Below are positions 10,648 through 18,702 of a stretch of DNA of 64,000 nucleotides, piece by piece; the first letter of the stretch is position 1; each line of letters opens with the position of its first letter. The stretch covers positions 1,674,001 through 1,738,000 of the forward strand of contig NC_017033.1 of assembly GCF_000242255.2 (NCBI RefSeq), written 5' to 3'. The position numbers were made by a program, and so were the translations under genes. This stretch comes from Frateuria aurantia DSM 6220 (GTDB lineage Bacteria > Pseudomonadota > Gammaproteobacteria > Xanthomonadales > Rhodanobacteraceae). Below the pieces are notes generated by a model. That model made no database searches, was not told where the DNA came from, and saw nothing but the letters and a program-made list of their open reading frames with translations.

Positions 10648-10702
10648 CGGTGTCTCCTTCGGGGAAAGTAACACCTGAGCAGCTTTTCAGTGGGTCATTA
10701 CA

Positions 10703-11333
10703 TGCCCTCAAACAAGGAATGATCCAGGCGCTTCGCCAGGCCAAAACCAGTCGCGGCACGCGCCGAACGACAGCGGCTGGAGCCAGCTTTGTACCGGAAT
10801 CGTTGCGCATTGTGCATCGACCGGAGGACATCAAGCACAGGCGCGTATCGGGGCATTGGGAAGGCGATTTCATCAAAGGGGCCTTCAACCGATCAGCGAT
10901 TGGCACTTTGGTCGAACGCAAAACTCGGTTCGTGATTCTATGTCGAATGGACGGCTGCACTGCAGGAGATGCCATGGAAGGATTTACGCGACAAATGAAA
11001 AAGCTTCCGGCCTTCCTGCGTCAAAGCCTGACCTACGACCGAGGCAGCGAGATGGCCTGTCATGCTGACCTGAGCAAGCGACTGAAGCTCGATGTCTGGT
11101 TTTGCGATCCACATGCCCCATGGCAACGCGGGAGCAATGAAAACACTAACGGACTACTCCGCCAGTTTTTACCCAAGGGCACCGACCTGTCGCTGCCCAG
11201 CCAAACCATGCTTAACGATATCGCCTGCCTGCTCAACGGTCGGCCCCGTCAAACGCTTGGATGGCGAACTCCAGAAGAGGTGATGGCTGAAGAAATGGCG
11301 AAATGGTCGTCAGGTGTTGCACTTGATTCTTGA
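10703..11333 (+). pseudogene. IS30-family transposase, N-terminus missing
   Basis: From base 10703 the frame encodes the C-terminal two thirds of an IS30-type transposase. The DDE core is complete: Asp in GHWEGDFIKG, Asp in SLTYDRGSEM and Glu in GSNENTNGLLRQFLPKG. The N-terminal DNA-binding domain and start are absent because the IS3 element ends at 10702. An open frame does run back into the IS3 end (to 10650), so a chimeric product is formally possible. After the stop lies an 11-base C run (11339-11349), close to where the IS30 end should be. Confidence 0.88.
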
Positions 11334-11379
11334 GACCGCCCCCCCCCCCACGAAATGTTAAATAAATAATTACAAAGAG

Positions 11380-11932
11380 TCACTTCAGTTTGACTTGTAT
11401 ACTCGCAACACACTCCTTACTACTATCGCGACTAACGTCTATTGAAACTCTTTTATCTGAGGTAAAGTAAGTTATGTATGGATTTGGCTCAGCCCCGAGC
11501 AAAATATTAGGTATATCACCAATGACTCTCTGAACGGAAAGTTTTGTAAAGCATGATTTTGGTGACAAATTGATAGAAACGGAAGAGGACTGACCTTCCC
11601 CATAAAATATATCCACATCACTCAAAATTAGACCATCACTTGTTCGAATGGGCTCGGATCTAGCCTCATGTGGAACACCACTAAATGACTTGACTCTAGT
11701 TACACTAATTTCCCGACTGATATTCAGCAACGATTTGAGAAAGGCTTGTTCACTCCCTACTGCCACATGCCCCCACTTTTGGTGATATGCCCGATAAACA
11801 AGGCTATCCATATCAATATCTGCATCTACACGCGACATCAAATCCGATGACGATGCAAAAAAAAGATGCTAAATAAAAAGACATCATCAAAGTAAAAATA
11901 AAAAGCGACTTTTCAGATAATTTTTTAATCAT
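11380..11932 (-). pseudogene. AT-rich secreted protein of unknown function, frameshifted at a T8 tract
   Basis: ATG 11932 has a GGAG at proper distance and opens a textbook signal peptide (MIKKLSEKSLFIFTLMMSFY, then LASFF). This frame runs into a run of eight T (minus strand), after which the long open frame lies one base out of phase. With seven T the protein would read straight through LASFFASSSDLMSRVDADID to the stop at 11380, giving about 183 residues. The body (VYRAYHQKWGHVAVGSEQAF, FLKSLLNISREISV, a C-terminal Cys in SKECVASIQVKLK) is unfamiliar to me. It lies 73 bp after the ABC exporter stub on the same strand and probably shared its operon. The tract could be a phase-variation site, a true lesion, or a sequencing error. 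Confidence 0.6.
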
Positions 11933-12005
11933 GATAATTCTCCGAGTCACATGGTCCAAAAATAAATACTCTCAAGTCTCGCCTTATATCCAAGTGATTT
12001 TTAAT

Positions 12006-12103
12006 CTACTGCTTAGACATATTAACAATTGCACCTCCATCCATCCAAAAAACTCTATCAGCTGCCCGTATAGTTTCTGGCCGATGGGCAATAACAAGTC
12101 TAG
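12006..12103 (-). pseudogene. ABC transporter C-terminal stub (peptide/bacteriocin exporter type)
   Basis: The last codons of an ABC ATPase are readable on the minus strand: RLVIAHRPETIRAADRVF, then WMDGGAIVNMSKQ and stop. The AHRPETI segment is the H-loop (switch histidine) region, in the form seen in exporters that have an N-terminal peptidase (CvaB/colicin V type). The IS5-family element interrupts it. Beyond the IS, bases 12937-12953 continue in frame for a few plausible codons (LINTFEHT) and then hit a stop, so the rest of the transporter is gone. It indicates a lost peptide or toxin export locus. Confidence 0.6.
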
Positions 12104-12932
12104 GGGCTGTCATCAATTGGTCAAATAGTAGATGCTTGTCGCTTGATACTCAGCTTCCCAATCCTGCCATGTCTCGTCGTTACGCCCTGCGCGATGATCA
12201 ATGGGATCGCATCCGCGATCTGCTTCCCGGCCGAGCTGGCCATGTCGGTGTCACCGTCAAGGACAACCGGCTGTTTGTCGAGGCCGTGCTTTACCGCTAT
12301 CGAGCCGGCATTCCTTGGCGCGATTTGCCCGAGCGCTTCGGCGACTTTCGCGTAATCCACCTGCGGCATAGCCGTTGGAGCCGATCCGGTGTCTGGCGAA
12401 AGGTATTTGACGCCTTGTCAAAGGATGCCGACAACGAATATGCAATGATCGATAGCACCATCGTCCGGGCGCACCAACACAGCGCCGGGGCAAAAAGGGG
12501 GGGCCACAGGCCATCGGACGCAGCCGCGGCGGACTGAGCAGCAAGATCCACGCTCGGGTCGATGCACTGGGCAACCCGGTGGCGTTCCATCTGAGCGCAG
12601 GCCAGGCTTCGGACCTCGAAGGTGCAGATGCCTTGTTGCCTGGGGCGGCGGTCGGGGCTTTGCTCGCCGATCGCGCCTACGACGCGCGGGCGCGTGTCAT
12701 TGAGCCCATGCAGCGCATCGGCGCGCAGATTGTGATCCCTTCCCATCCCACGCGCAAAGTGCAGCGGGACTACGACCGGGCGCTGTACAGGGATCGACAC
12801 CTGATCGAAAACTTTTTCGCCAAACTCAAGCAGTACCGGGCTATCGCCACCCGGTACGACAAGACAGCCCGAAATTTCCTCGGTGCCATCTACTGGATTG
12901 CCTCAGTCATTGCACTCAATTGATGACACGCC
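12104..12932 (+). mobile_element. IS5-family (IS427 group) insertion sequence
   Basis: The inverted ends match at 14 of 16 positions (left end GGGCTGTCATCAATTG from 12104, right end the complement of GGCGTGTCATCAATTG). Both sides are flanked by CTAG (12100-12103 and 12933-12936), consistent with the YTAR target choice of this group. The element is about 829 bp, a normal size, and carries one transposase in two frames. It disrupts the ABC exporter stub. Confidence 0.85.
12169..12923 (+). CDS. IS5-family transposase made by ribosomal frameshifting (OrfA/OrfB)
   Basis: OrfA (12169-12537) begins MSRRYALRDDQWDRIRDLLP and carries the first catalytic Asp in EYAMIDSTIVRAHQH. It enters an A5G7 slippery run (12492-12503), after which OrfB continues in another frame as GRSRGGLSSKIHARVDALGN. 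OrfB has the second Asp (LLADRAYDA) and the Glu region (RHLIENFFAKLKQYRAIATR), then RYDKTARNF. IS427-group elements normally use such a frameshift, so this should not be called a broken gene. Confidence 0.87.
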
Positions 12933-13023
12933 CTAGTGTGTTCGAAGGTGTTGATTAATTAATTCTTCCATGGAAATCTGGCACCGTCCGATCACACCCG
13001 CTGATTTGAGATGGCATTCCCCC

Positions 13024-13053
13024 AGCCCTGGCAGACCACTGCCGGGGCTTTTT
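13024..13053 (+). terminator. Intrinsic terminator upstream of the lysis genes
   Basis: An 11-bp stem with one G-U pair (arms 13024-13034 and 13039-13049) is followed by five T. It lies 45 bp before the holin start, a position common before lysis cassettes, where it may end an upstream phage-like transcript that is no longer present. Confidence 0.75.
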
Positions 13054-13098
13054 CATGGTCGCCTGGTTGGGCGACTTTTTGATGCCCGGAGTTCCGCG

Positions 13099-13329
13099 AT
13101 GAGCAAGGAAGTCTCGCTGGCACTTGCGAAACTGTCGTTGCCGGTAGCCTGGCTGATCGCGCGCTTCAATGGCGTATGGGGCTGGTTTTCTGGTCTGAAC
13201 TGGACGGCCATCACCGGCATGCTCACTTCGCTGTATACGATGGCCATGTTGTTGCACCTGCTGCTGCACTGGCATCGCCAGCCGTCGCTGCATAAGAAAT
13301 CGGGGCTTTCGGATGACGATCCGTCTTAA
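13099..13329 (+). CDS. Small putative holin
   Basis: ATG 13099 (MSKEVSLALAKL) gives a 76-aa protein. It has two hydrophobic stretches (LSLPVAWLIARFNGVWGWF and TAITGMLTSLYTMAMLLHLL) and a short charged, His-rich C-terminus (HWHRQPSLHKKSGLSDDDPS), the usual size and layout of phage holins. Such proteins make membrane lesions that release or activate endolysin. The next gene is an endolysin and overlaps it by 17 bp, which supports the call. The in-frame upstream extension to 12970 spans the terminator and is unlikely to be translated. Confidence 0.72.
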   Translation: MSKEVSLALAKLSLPVAWLIARFNGVWGWFSGLNWTAITGMLTSLYTMAMLLHLLLHWHRQPSLHKKSGLSDDDPS

Positions 13330-13621
13330 GCAAGGCGCCGCTGGCGGAGTGCTGGGTTTGGTCCTGGTGCGGGCGGCCTGGATCATCGTGCCATTCGAAG
13401 GTGACAAGCGGCAGGCGTATACCGATATCGCTGGTGTGGTGACGGCTTGCTTGGGCCATACCGGTGCCGATATTGAGTCCGGACAGCATTACAGCGAAGC
13501 ACAGTGCCAGGCCTGGTTTGCGACGGATGAAACGGGTCCAGGCCCGGACCGGACGGCGAGGAAGTGGGTGGCGGGCTGGCTGGCATATCCTCCGGCATGG
13601 TATTCAGGGGCCCTTGCCTGA
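13313..13621 (+). CDS. GH24 phage-type endolysin, C-terminally shortened
   Basis: The 102-aa product starts with a weakly hydrophobic N-terminus (GGVLGLVLVRAAWIIV) like SAR or signal-arrest endolysins. It then has the GH24 lysozyme triad in correct spacing: Glu29 in PFEGDK, Asp38 in AYTDIAG and Thr44 in VVTACLGHTG. After CQAWFATDE the sequence departs from the family, and the second half of the lysozyme fold (normally about 150-165 aa in total) is missing. It is therefore probably inactive or a relic. It forms a holin-endolysin pair with the preceding gene, but no other phage gene is present. Confidence 0.75.
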   Translation: MTIRLKQGAAGGVLGLVLVRAAWIIVPFEGDKRQAYTDIAGVVTACLGHTGADIESGQHYSEAQCQAWFATDETGPGPDRTARKWVAGWLAYPPAWYSGALA

Positions 13622-13636
13622 TCCGGATGCCATCGC

Positions 13637-14842
13637 ATGTCGAAGAGTTTCCCCAAGCTAGGGCAGCGTGGCCCGCTGTTGACGCAAAAGCGTCAGATGA
13701 AAATGGCCCGCTCGGCTCACGCCTATGTCCGAGGCAAGACAAGTCGCTTCTATGAGTGGCTGGGGCAGGCGGACGCCAGCTTGCCGCATGGGCCGCCGGT
13801 ATGGATCTGTGGTGATTGCCATGTCAGCAACATCGGTCCGGTGGCCAATGCCGATGGTGATGTGGAGGTGCAGATCCGCGATCTGGACCAGACCGTGATC
13901 GGCAATCCGGCGCACGATATCGTGCGGCTGGGGTTGTCGTTGGCGATGGCCGCCCGCGGCTCGGATCTGTCCGGGATCGTGACGGCAAAAATGATGGAGG
14001 AGCTGATCGAGGGCTATGAGCAGGCGCTGATCGGCAAGCCGGGCTCGGGCAGAACGATCCGGCAGCGGCCGGAATCAATCCATCTTATGGTGCGCAAGGC
14101 CATCCGGCGCAAGTGGAAGCATTTGGCGGCCGAGCGAATCGAGGGCATCGAGCCGAATATTCCCCTGTCCAGGAAGTACTGGCCGATCAGTGCCGATGAG
14201 CGTCGTGAACTGAAGTCGCTGGTGGCCAGTGAAGCGGTTAGGGTGCTGGCCACCGCGTTGAGTCGTCGTGACAGCAAGGATCAGGTTCGGTTGCTGGATG
14301 CCGCCTACTGGGTCAAGGGCTGCAGCTCGCTGGGTCTGTTGCGATATGCGGTCTTGGTGCAGGTCGGCAAGGACAAGGATCCGGAAAGCAGTCTGTGCCT
14401 GCTTGATATCAAGGAGGCTTCGCGCTCGGTGGCACCGCGCGACAGCGGCGCGGTCATGCCCAAGGACAATGGGGAGCGTGTCGTCAGTGGCGCACTCCAT
14501 CTGTCGCCGCACCTCGGGGAACGGATGCTGGCCGCTCGCTTCATGGGCAAGGCAGTGTTTCTGCGCGAGCTGCTGCCGCAGGATCTCAAGATCGACATCG
14601 ACCATCTCAGCCAGAGCGAGGCGATGGACGTGGCTGGCTATCTCGGCAATGTGGTGGGACGTGCCCATGGCGCGCAGATGAGTCCGGAGCAGCGCGAGCA
14701 ATGGCTGAAAGAACTGGGTCGCAACCGGTCCAGGACCATCGACACACCGTCCTGGCTGTGGCGCAGCGTGGTTCAACTGGTGCAGGACCACGAGGGTGGT
14801 TATCTGGAGCATTGCCGGCGCTTCGCCCATGTCACCGCCTGA
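13637..14842 (+). CDS. DUF2252 family protein
   Basis: The 401-aa product matches DUF2252: KMARSAHAYVRGKTSRFYEW near the N-terminus, PVWICGDCHVSNIGPV, an acidic IRDLDQTVIGNPAHDIVRLG segment, and later LREL and the GNVVGRAHGAQM helix. The GDCHxxN and DLDQ segments resemble the catalytic and metal loops of kinase-like (aminoglycoside phosphotransferase-type) folds, so an ATP-dependent transfer is possible, but no substrate is established. It overlaps by 14 bp, or abuts, a nucleotidyltransferase-like gene, so the two may act together. No clear Shine-Dalgarno precedes ATG 13637. Confidence 0.85.
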   Translation: MSKSFPKLGQRGPLLTQKRQMKMARSAHAYVRGKTSRFYEWLGQADASLPHGPPVWICGDCHVSNIGPVANADGDVEVQIRDLDQTVIGNPAHDIVRLGLSLAMAARGSDLSGIVTAKMMEELIEGYEQALIGKPGSGRTIRQRPESIHLMVRKAIRRKWKHLAAERIEGIEPNIPLSRKYWPISADERRELKSLVASEAVRVLATALSRRDSKDQVRLLDAAYWVKGCSSLGLLRYAVLVQVGKDKDPESSLCLLDIKEASRSVAPRDSGAVMPKDNGERVVSGALHLSPHLGERMLAARFMGKAVFLRELLPQDLKIDIDHLSQSEAMDVAGYLGNVVGRAHGAQMSPEQREQWLKELGRNRSRTIDTPSWLWRSVVQLVQDHEGGYLEHCRRFAHVTA

Positions 14843-15437
14843 TCGCAGCTCAGCTGCGCGATGCCCGGCGCTGATGTCTTCCGGCTGTGGCCACGGACGC
14901 AGCCTGGTCCGGCTGCTGCACGCCGATCCGGTCCGCTGGCAAGCTCTGCAGGCCGTGCGGAGTTTGCAGCTTGAGGATGGCTGGATCGGTGCGGGGTTTG
15001 TCCGCGATGCGGTATGGGATCATCTCCATGGACAGGTCGTGTCGCTTCCGTTCGGTGATGTCGATGTGGTCTGGTTTGATCACGAGCACCCGGGGCGGGC
15101 AGCGGATCGTATTCACGAGTCCATGCTCACGGCACTGATGCCCCAACTGCGCTGGTCAGTCAAGAATCAGGCGAGAATGCATCGGCGCAATGGAGATGCT
15201 GCCTACCTGTCGGTGGCCGATGCGATCGCACGCTGGCCGGAAACCGCGACGGCGGTGGCAGTGCGGCTCGATGCCGGAGGGCGTGTCGAGATCATGGCCC
15301 CCTGGGGGCTGGATGATCTGTTCGATCTGCGTTTGCGGCCGACGCCGGCTTTTTCGGGAGACAAACACCCCATATATCGGCAGCGGGTCGCTGCCAAGGC
15401 CTGGTTGCAGCGTTATCCGGGATTGCATGTGGAATGA
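14829..15437 (+). CDS. Nucleotidyltransferase-fold protein (NTP_transf_6/DUF925-like)
   Basis: About 200 residues contain WIGAGFVRDAVWDHLHG and FGDVDVVWFD, the G-F-V-R and D-x-D pattern of the family. The two acidic residues would bind metal and NTP. Later, SVADAIARWPETATAVAVRL and DDLFDLRLRPTP, then KAWLQRYPGL, match the rest of the domain. Start candidates are ATG 14829 (overlapping the DUF2252 stop by 14 bp) and ATG 14874; neither has a good Shine-Dalgarno, and coupling favours the first. Target unknown. Confidence 0.8.
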   Translation: MSPPDRSSAARCPALMSSGCGHGRSLVRLLHADPVRWQALQAVRSLQLEDGWIGAGFVRDAVWDHLHGQVVSLPFGDVDVVWFDHEHPGRAADRIHESMLTALMPQLRWSVKNQARMHRRNGDAAYLSVADAIARWPETATAVAVRLDAGGRVEIMAPWGLDDLFDLRLRPTPAFSGDKHPIYRQRVAAKAWLQRYPGLHVE

Positions 15438-15592
15438 ATGCCGGCCGTGGCCTGAGGCGCCAGGCTGGACGTCATTGCCGCTTGGCGCTTGCGGCCATGG
15501 AACCTATGCTGCGGCGCAGGGTTTCACGGCCTCCGAAAAGGTGTACATCTGGACGACGTGGCTCTTGATCGCCACGATTCGGGAGGTGGGTG

Positions 15593-16408
15593 ATGAGCAG
15601 GATCCGTGGAAGCACGATACTGATCACCGGTGGTGCCTCGGGGCTGGGCCGGCTGCTGGGGCTGCGAATGCTGGAAGCCGGTGCGGCCCAGCTGTTGATC
15701 TGGGATCGACAGGTCGACGCGATGGCTGTCGTGGGTCGAGGGTTGAAGGATCAGGGCTATAAGGTGGTGACCCAGGATGTGGACCTGGCTGACCCCGCGG
15801 CGATTGGAGAGGCGGCTGAAGCGCTGGAGTCGGCCGGTTTGCGGGTCGATATCCTGGTCAACAATGCCGGGATCGTATGCGGCCGGAACTTTGTGGAGCA
15901 CGAGCCTGCGGATATCGCCGCGACCATGGCCGTCAACAGTCTGGCGCCGATGTATCTCAGCCGGAGCCTGCTGCCGGGCATGCTGGCACGCAGGTGTGGC
16001 CATATCGTGAATATCGCTTCGGCGGCAGGTATGGTTTCAAACCCGAAGATGTCAGTCTACTGCGCCAGCAAATGGGCCATGATCGGCTGGTCCGACTCCT
16101 TGCGTATCGAGATGGAACGCGAACAGACCGGAATCAAGGTCACCACGGTCGCGCCGTTCTATATCGACACCGGCATGTTTGATGGCGTGCAGTCGCGCTT
16201 TATCCCGGTTCTCCAGCCCGAGCTTGTGGTGCGGCGGATCATGGAGGCAGTGCGTTCGGACCGGATATTTCTTCGACTGCCGCGCATTCTCTGCTGGCTG
16301 CCCTTGTTGCAGGGGCTGCTTCCGATTCGATGGTTTGACCGGATCGCGGGTGAGTGGATGGGTATCTATCATTCCATGGATGCATTCCGCGGCCGCGCTC
16401 AGAGATGA
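15593..16408 (+). CDS. Short-chain dehydrogenase/reductase
   Basis: ATG 15593 lies just after GGGAGGTGGG and gives a 271-aa SDR. The cofactor motif is TGGASGLG, followed by NNAG and the catalytic Ser...Tyr-x3-Lys (IASAAGMVSNPKMSVYCASK). A basic/hydrophobic C-terminus (LPRILCWLPLLQGLLPIRWF) suggests membrane association, as in retinol-dehydrogenase-like or lipid-acting SDRs. No substrate can be named. The 3' end overlaps the convergent nucleoside hydrolase gene by 10 bp. Confidence 0.9.
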   Translation: MSRIRGSTILITGGASGLGRLLGLRMLEAGAAQLLIWDRQVDAMAVVGRGLKDQGYKVVTQDVDLADPAAIGEAAEALESAGLRVDILVNNAGIVCGRNFVEHEPADIAATMAVNSLAPMYLSRSLLPGMLARRCGHIVNIASAAGMVSNPKMSVYCASKWAMIGWSDSLRIEMEREQTGIKVTTVAPFYIDTGMFDGVQSRFIPVLQPELVVRRIMEAVRSDRIFLRLPRILCWLPLLQGLLPIRWFDRIAGEWMGIYHSMDAFRGRAQR

Positions 16409-17379
16409 TCAACCAATAGATCGCGGACCCTTTGCGCATTGACGGACAGGCAGACCTCGGTATCAGCAGGGCCTGGTGTCACTCGGGTATCACCTCGATC
16501 GGAAACGTCCAGATGCATGGCGTGGAGCTTGCATACAGAAGGGTCGAGCAGACGAGCCACCGGAACGACATCGAAGGCGACCGGTGTATGACCATAACGG
16601 CTGGCGGCGTCCCATTCCCGGTAAAGTTCCTGCAAGTCGGCGCCCAGTGGTGGTCTGGCTGCGAAAAGGCGAGTGCGCAGCGAGCCATTCACAGCCACTT
16701 CGGTGGCATCCAGTGGCAGCATTTCGATCGGCACCCCTGAGTGAAGCAGATCGCGCAGTGCCTGTGGCGCCAGTCGGGCATTGGTTTCCAGCATGGCCGA
16801 TGGAGAGTTGGTTCCCGCCGCACGGCCATATCCCTTGGCAATCGAGCCGGCCATCACGATGACTTTTTGCAAGCGGCGGAAAGTCTCGGGATCGCGTTGG
16901 ATCACCGCGTCGATGGTCGTCAGGGGAGCGATTGCCACCAGCACGATACTGTGCGCAGGTGCCGAACGCAGCCGCTGCAGTATGGCGTCAACGGCGTCGG
17001 GGAAAGGAGTTCGCGGGCGGGGCGAAGCCTCGGCCCAGGGCTTCAGGGCAAACCCGTCGAGATTCGGAGTCACAGGTCCCGCCGCGATCGGAATGTCGGG
17101 GCGTCCCGCATCGTCGAGCAGATGTCGAAGCAGGCGTGCCTTGAGCCCGGTCTGGCCATAGCTGGCGGTGACCAGATCCAGCTTCAGCCGGGGTGAATGC
17201 AGGGCCAGCACCAGTGCAAAGGCATCGTCGATGTCACCGCCGATATCGGTATCCACGATGATGTGCCGGGGCTGGGCCGGCGCGGCATCCAAAGCCAGGG
17301 GCAGCACCAGGAACAGCAGAGAGAGGAGTCCGGGTCGAGTGATTTTCACGGTGGTATTCAGGACGTCGATTCGGGGCAT
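16399..17379 (-). CDS. Secreted inosine-uridine-type nucleoside hydrolase
   Basis: The product has a signal peptide (LLSLLFLVLPLALDAAPA) and the Ca-binding opening IIVDTDIGGDIDDAFALVLA of IunH-type hydrolases, which split ribonucleosides into base and ribose. The substrate Glu/Asn pair seems kept in MLETNARL, and the late Asp is kept in VAFDVVPVARLLDP. However, the His usually before that Asp is Phe here, so leaving-group activation may differ. A GTG at 17349 is an alternative start right before the signal peptide; neither start has a clear Shine-Dalgarno. Periplasmic location implies nucleoside salvage from outside. Confidence 0.88.
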   Translation of the reverse strand: MPRIDVLNTTVKITRPGLLSLLFLVLPLALDAAPAQPRHIIVDTDIGGDIDDAFALVLALHSPRLKLDLVTASYGQTGLKARLLRHLLDDAGRPDIPIAAGPVTPNLDGFALKPWAEASPRPRTPFPDAVDAILQRLRSAPAHSIVLVAIAPLTTIDAVIQRDPETFRRLQKVIVMAGSIAKGYGRAAGTNSPSAMLETNARLAPQALRDLLHSGVPIEMLPLDATEVAVNGSLRTRLFAARPPLGADLQELYREWDAASRYGHTPVAFDVVPVARLLDPSVCKLHAMHLDVSDRGDTRVTPGPADTEVCLSVNAQRVRDLLVDHL

Positions 17380-17773
17380 GGATGATAAGTCAGAAGGTCC
17401 CCGCTTTCGTGCGGCGGGATTTGATCGGTCTTGCCATGGCTGGCCCGAGATGGATTTTTGGCATGCTGGGGATGTCCTTCGCCGGTCTCCTGGTCATTCA
17501 GGCTCGCCACAATCATCGCTGATCTCTGAATGCATCGCCCATCCTGTTGGCATGTCGGTGGTGTATGTTCTGTAGAAGTATATAAACGTAAAGAAGTCCA
17601 TCATATGATATTGAGATGGTATGCATTGCTCGGCTTCAGCTCTGCATGCATGACATGAATGGCTACGGTCTGTTGAGGCAGATGGCTGCAGGTGCGGCTT
17701 CCAAGTGACTGGAGCATCCCTCCGGGGACACCGCCCGAACCCGTTGTCAGCAGCGTCTCGCGGTCGGCCTTGA
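17380..17773. other. Intergenic region, no gene seen
   Basis: About 390 bp between two minus-strand genes. It has a GC-rich hairpin near 17400-17420 and an AT-rich patch near 17575-17625, which may hold the promoter of the nucleoside hydrolase or the end of the cobF transcript. No coding-like frame was found. Confidence 0.4.
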
Positions 17774-18541
17774 TCAGCGTTGATCAGGACGGATGCGCCG
17801 GATCAGCGAGGTATCCATGACCCAGCCCTGCGCTTCCCGGATTCGCTGACGTGCGGTTTCTATCCGTGGCCAGGCCTGGTCCAGCGGACCTTCGATCAGC
17901 TCCTCGCCCGGGGTACCGATGTTGGCGCCCCAGTGGATATGCAGATGCTGGCCGGTCAGGCGGGACAGATGCGAACGACTATCCAGCATCACTACCAGAT
18001 TGTCGATGTTGTCGGGAATCGATTCGGGCAGCTTCCGGCCGGGGGTGATCAGAATGTTTTCGCCGATACCGTTCAGCGGTATCTTGTGACGTGCAGCCAG
18101 GGCCTGGATGCTGCTGATACCGGGGATCACCTCCCAATCAAAGCCTCCGATTCGCGCATGGAGGCGGGTCAGCACCCGGATCGTGCCGTCATACAGGGAT
18201 GGATCGCCCCATACCAGAAAGGCACCGGTCTGAGCCTCGGCCAAATGCTCCGCGATCAGATCGCCATAGGTCGATTCCAGCTCGGCGTGCCAGTGGGCGA
18301 CGGACTGGGAGTAAGCGTTCGGCTCTGATTCCCGTACCGGCATCGCGAAATCCACCAGCCGGTAGTCACGGTGGGCAATGACCCGTTCGCACAATTGTTT
18401 GCGGATCTGGTTCAGGTCCTGCTTGTCACGACCCTTGTGCGGGATGAACAGCACCTCGGCCGCATTCATGGCACGAACGGCCTGCAGCGTCAGATGATCC
18501 GGATCGCCGGCTCCGATGCCGATGATGTAGAGGGTTTTCAT
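17774..18541 (-). CDS. cobF: Precorrin-6A synthase (deacetylating)
   Basis: CobF methylates precorrin-5 at C-1 with S-adenosylmethionine and releases acetate in aerobic cobalamin synthesis. ATG 18541 gives MKTLYIIGIGAGDPDHLTLQ, the SAM-methylase glycine loop. FLVWGDPSLYDGTIRVL, WEVIPGISSIQALAARHKIP and INIGTPGEE-like elements follow, as in the CobF/CbiE-type tetrapyrrole methylase fold. The 255-aa length is normal. No other cob gene is in the window, so it is either an orphan or displaced from the pathway. Confidence 0.9.
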   Translation of the reverse strand: MKTLYIIGIGAGDPDHLTLQAVRAMNAAEVLFIPHKGRDKQDLNQIRKQLCERVIAHRDYRLVDFAMPVRESEPNAYSQSVAHWHAELESTYGDLIAEHLAEAQTGAFLVWGDPSLYDGTIRVLTRLHARIGGFDWEVIPGISSIQALAARHKIPLNGIGENILITPGRKLPESIPDNIDNLVVMLDSRSHLSRLTGQHLHIHWGANIGTPGEELIEGPLDQAWPRIETARQRIREAQGWVMDTSLIRRIRPDQR

Positions 18542-18702
18542 AGGTATGGTCATTCCGCGGATAGGGAGAGCGACGGCTGCGGATGTCAGAGAAGCCGTTG
18601 TCCGGTGGGCAGATTGCTGCCAGGCTCGCTCTGCCCGACGATGGATGCGTCATGGCGGCTTGATGACACCTGTCGATGCCCCGCCGGCGCTGGCTGCCGC
18701 GA

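Larger units (their letters stand above)
9481..10702 (-). mobile_element. IS3-family insertion sequence, complete (1222 bp)
   Basis: The element is bounded by inverted ends beginning TGTAATGACCCAC; the 3' end on the plus strand reads TGGGTCATTACA at 10691-10702. The match continues imperfectly to CTGC(G/T)CAGGT. It holds orfA and orfB on the minus strand. No target duplication is seen: the bases next to the ends (GGT on the left, TGC on the right) differ. Both flanking genes, DUF943 and an IS30 transposase, are truncated exactly at its borders, so the element probably mediated a deletion or recombination after insertion. Confidence 0.85.

Noticed and set aside
11339-11349. The 11-base C run after the IS30 transposase as a functional switch
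   Set aside because: It is outside any coding frame and next to an IS end; an insertion footprint or sequencing artefact is more likely.
12169-12923. The frame change in the IS5-family transposase as a disabling mutation
   Set aside because: IS427-group elements normally use a slippery A/G run to fuse the two frames, and all catalytic regions are present.
13099-15437. A complete prophage
   Set aside because: Only holin and endolysin genes are phage-like. No integrase, capsid, tail or replication gene lies nearby.
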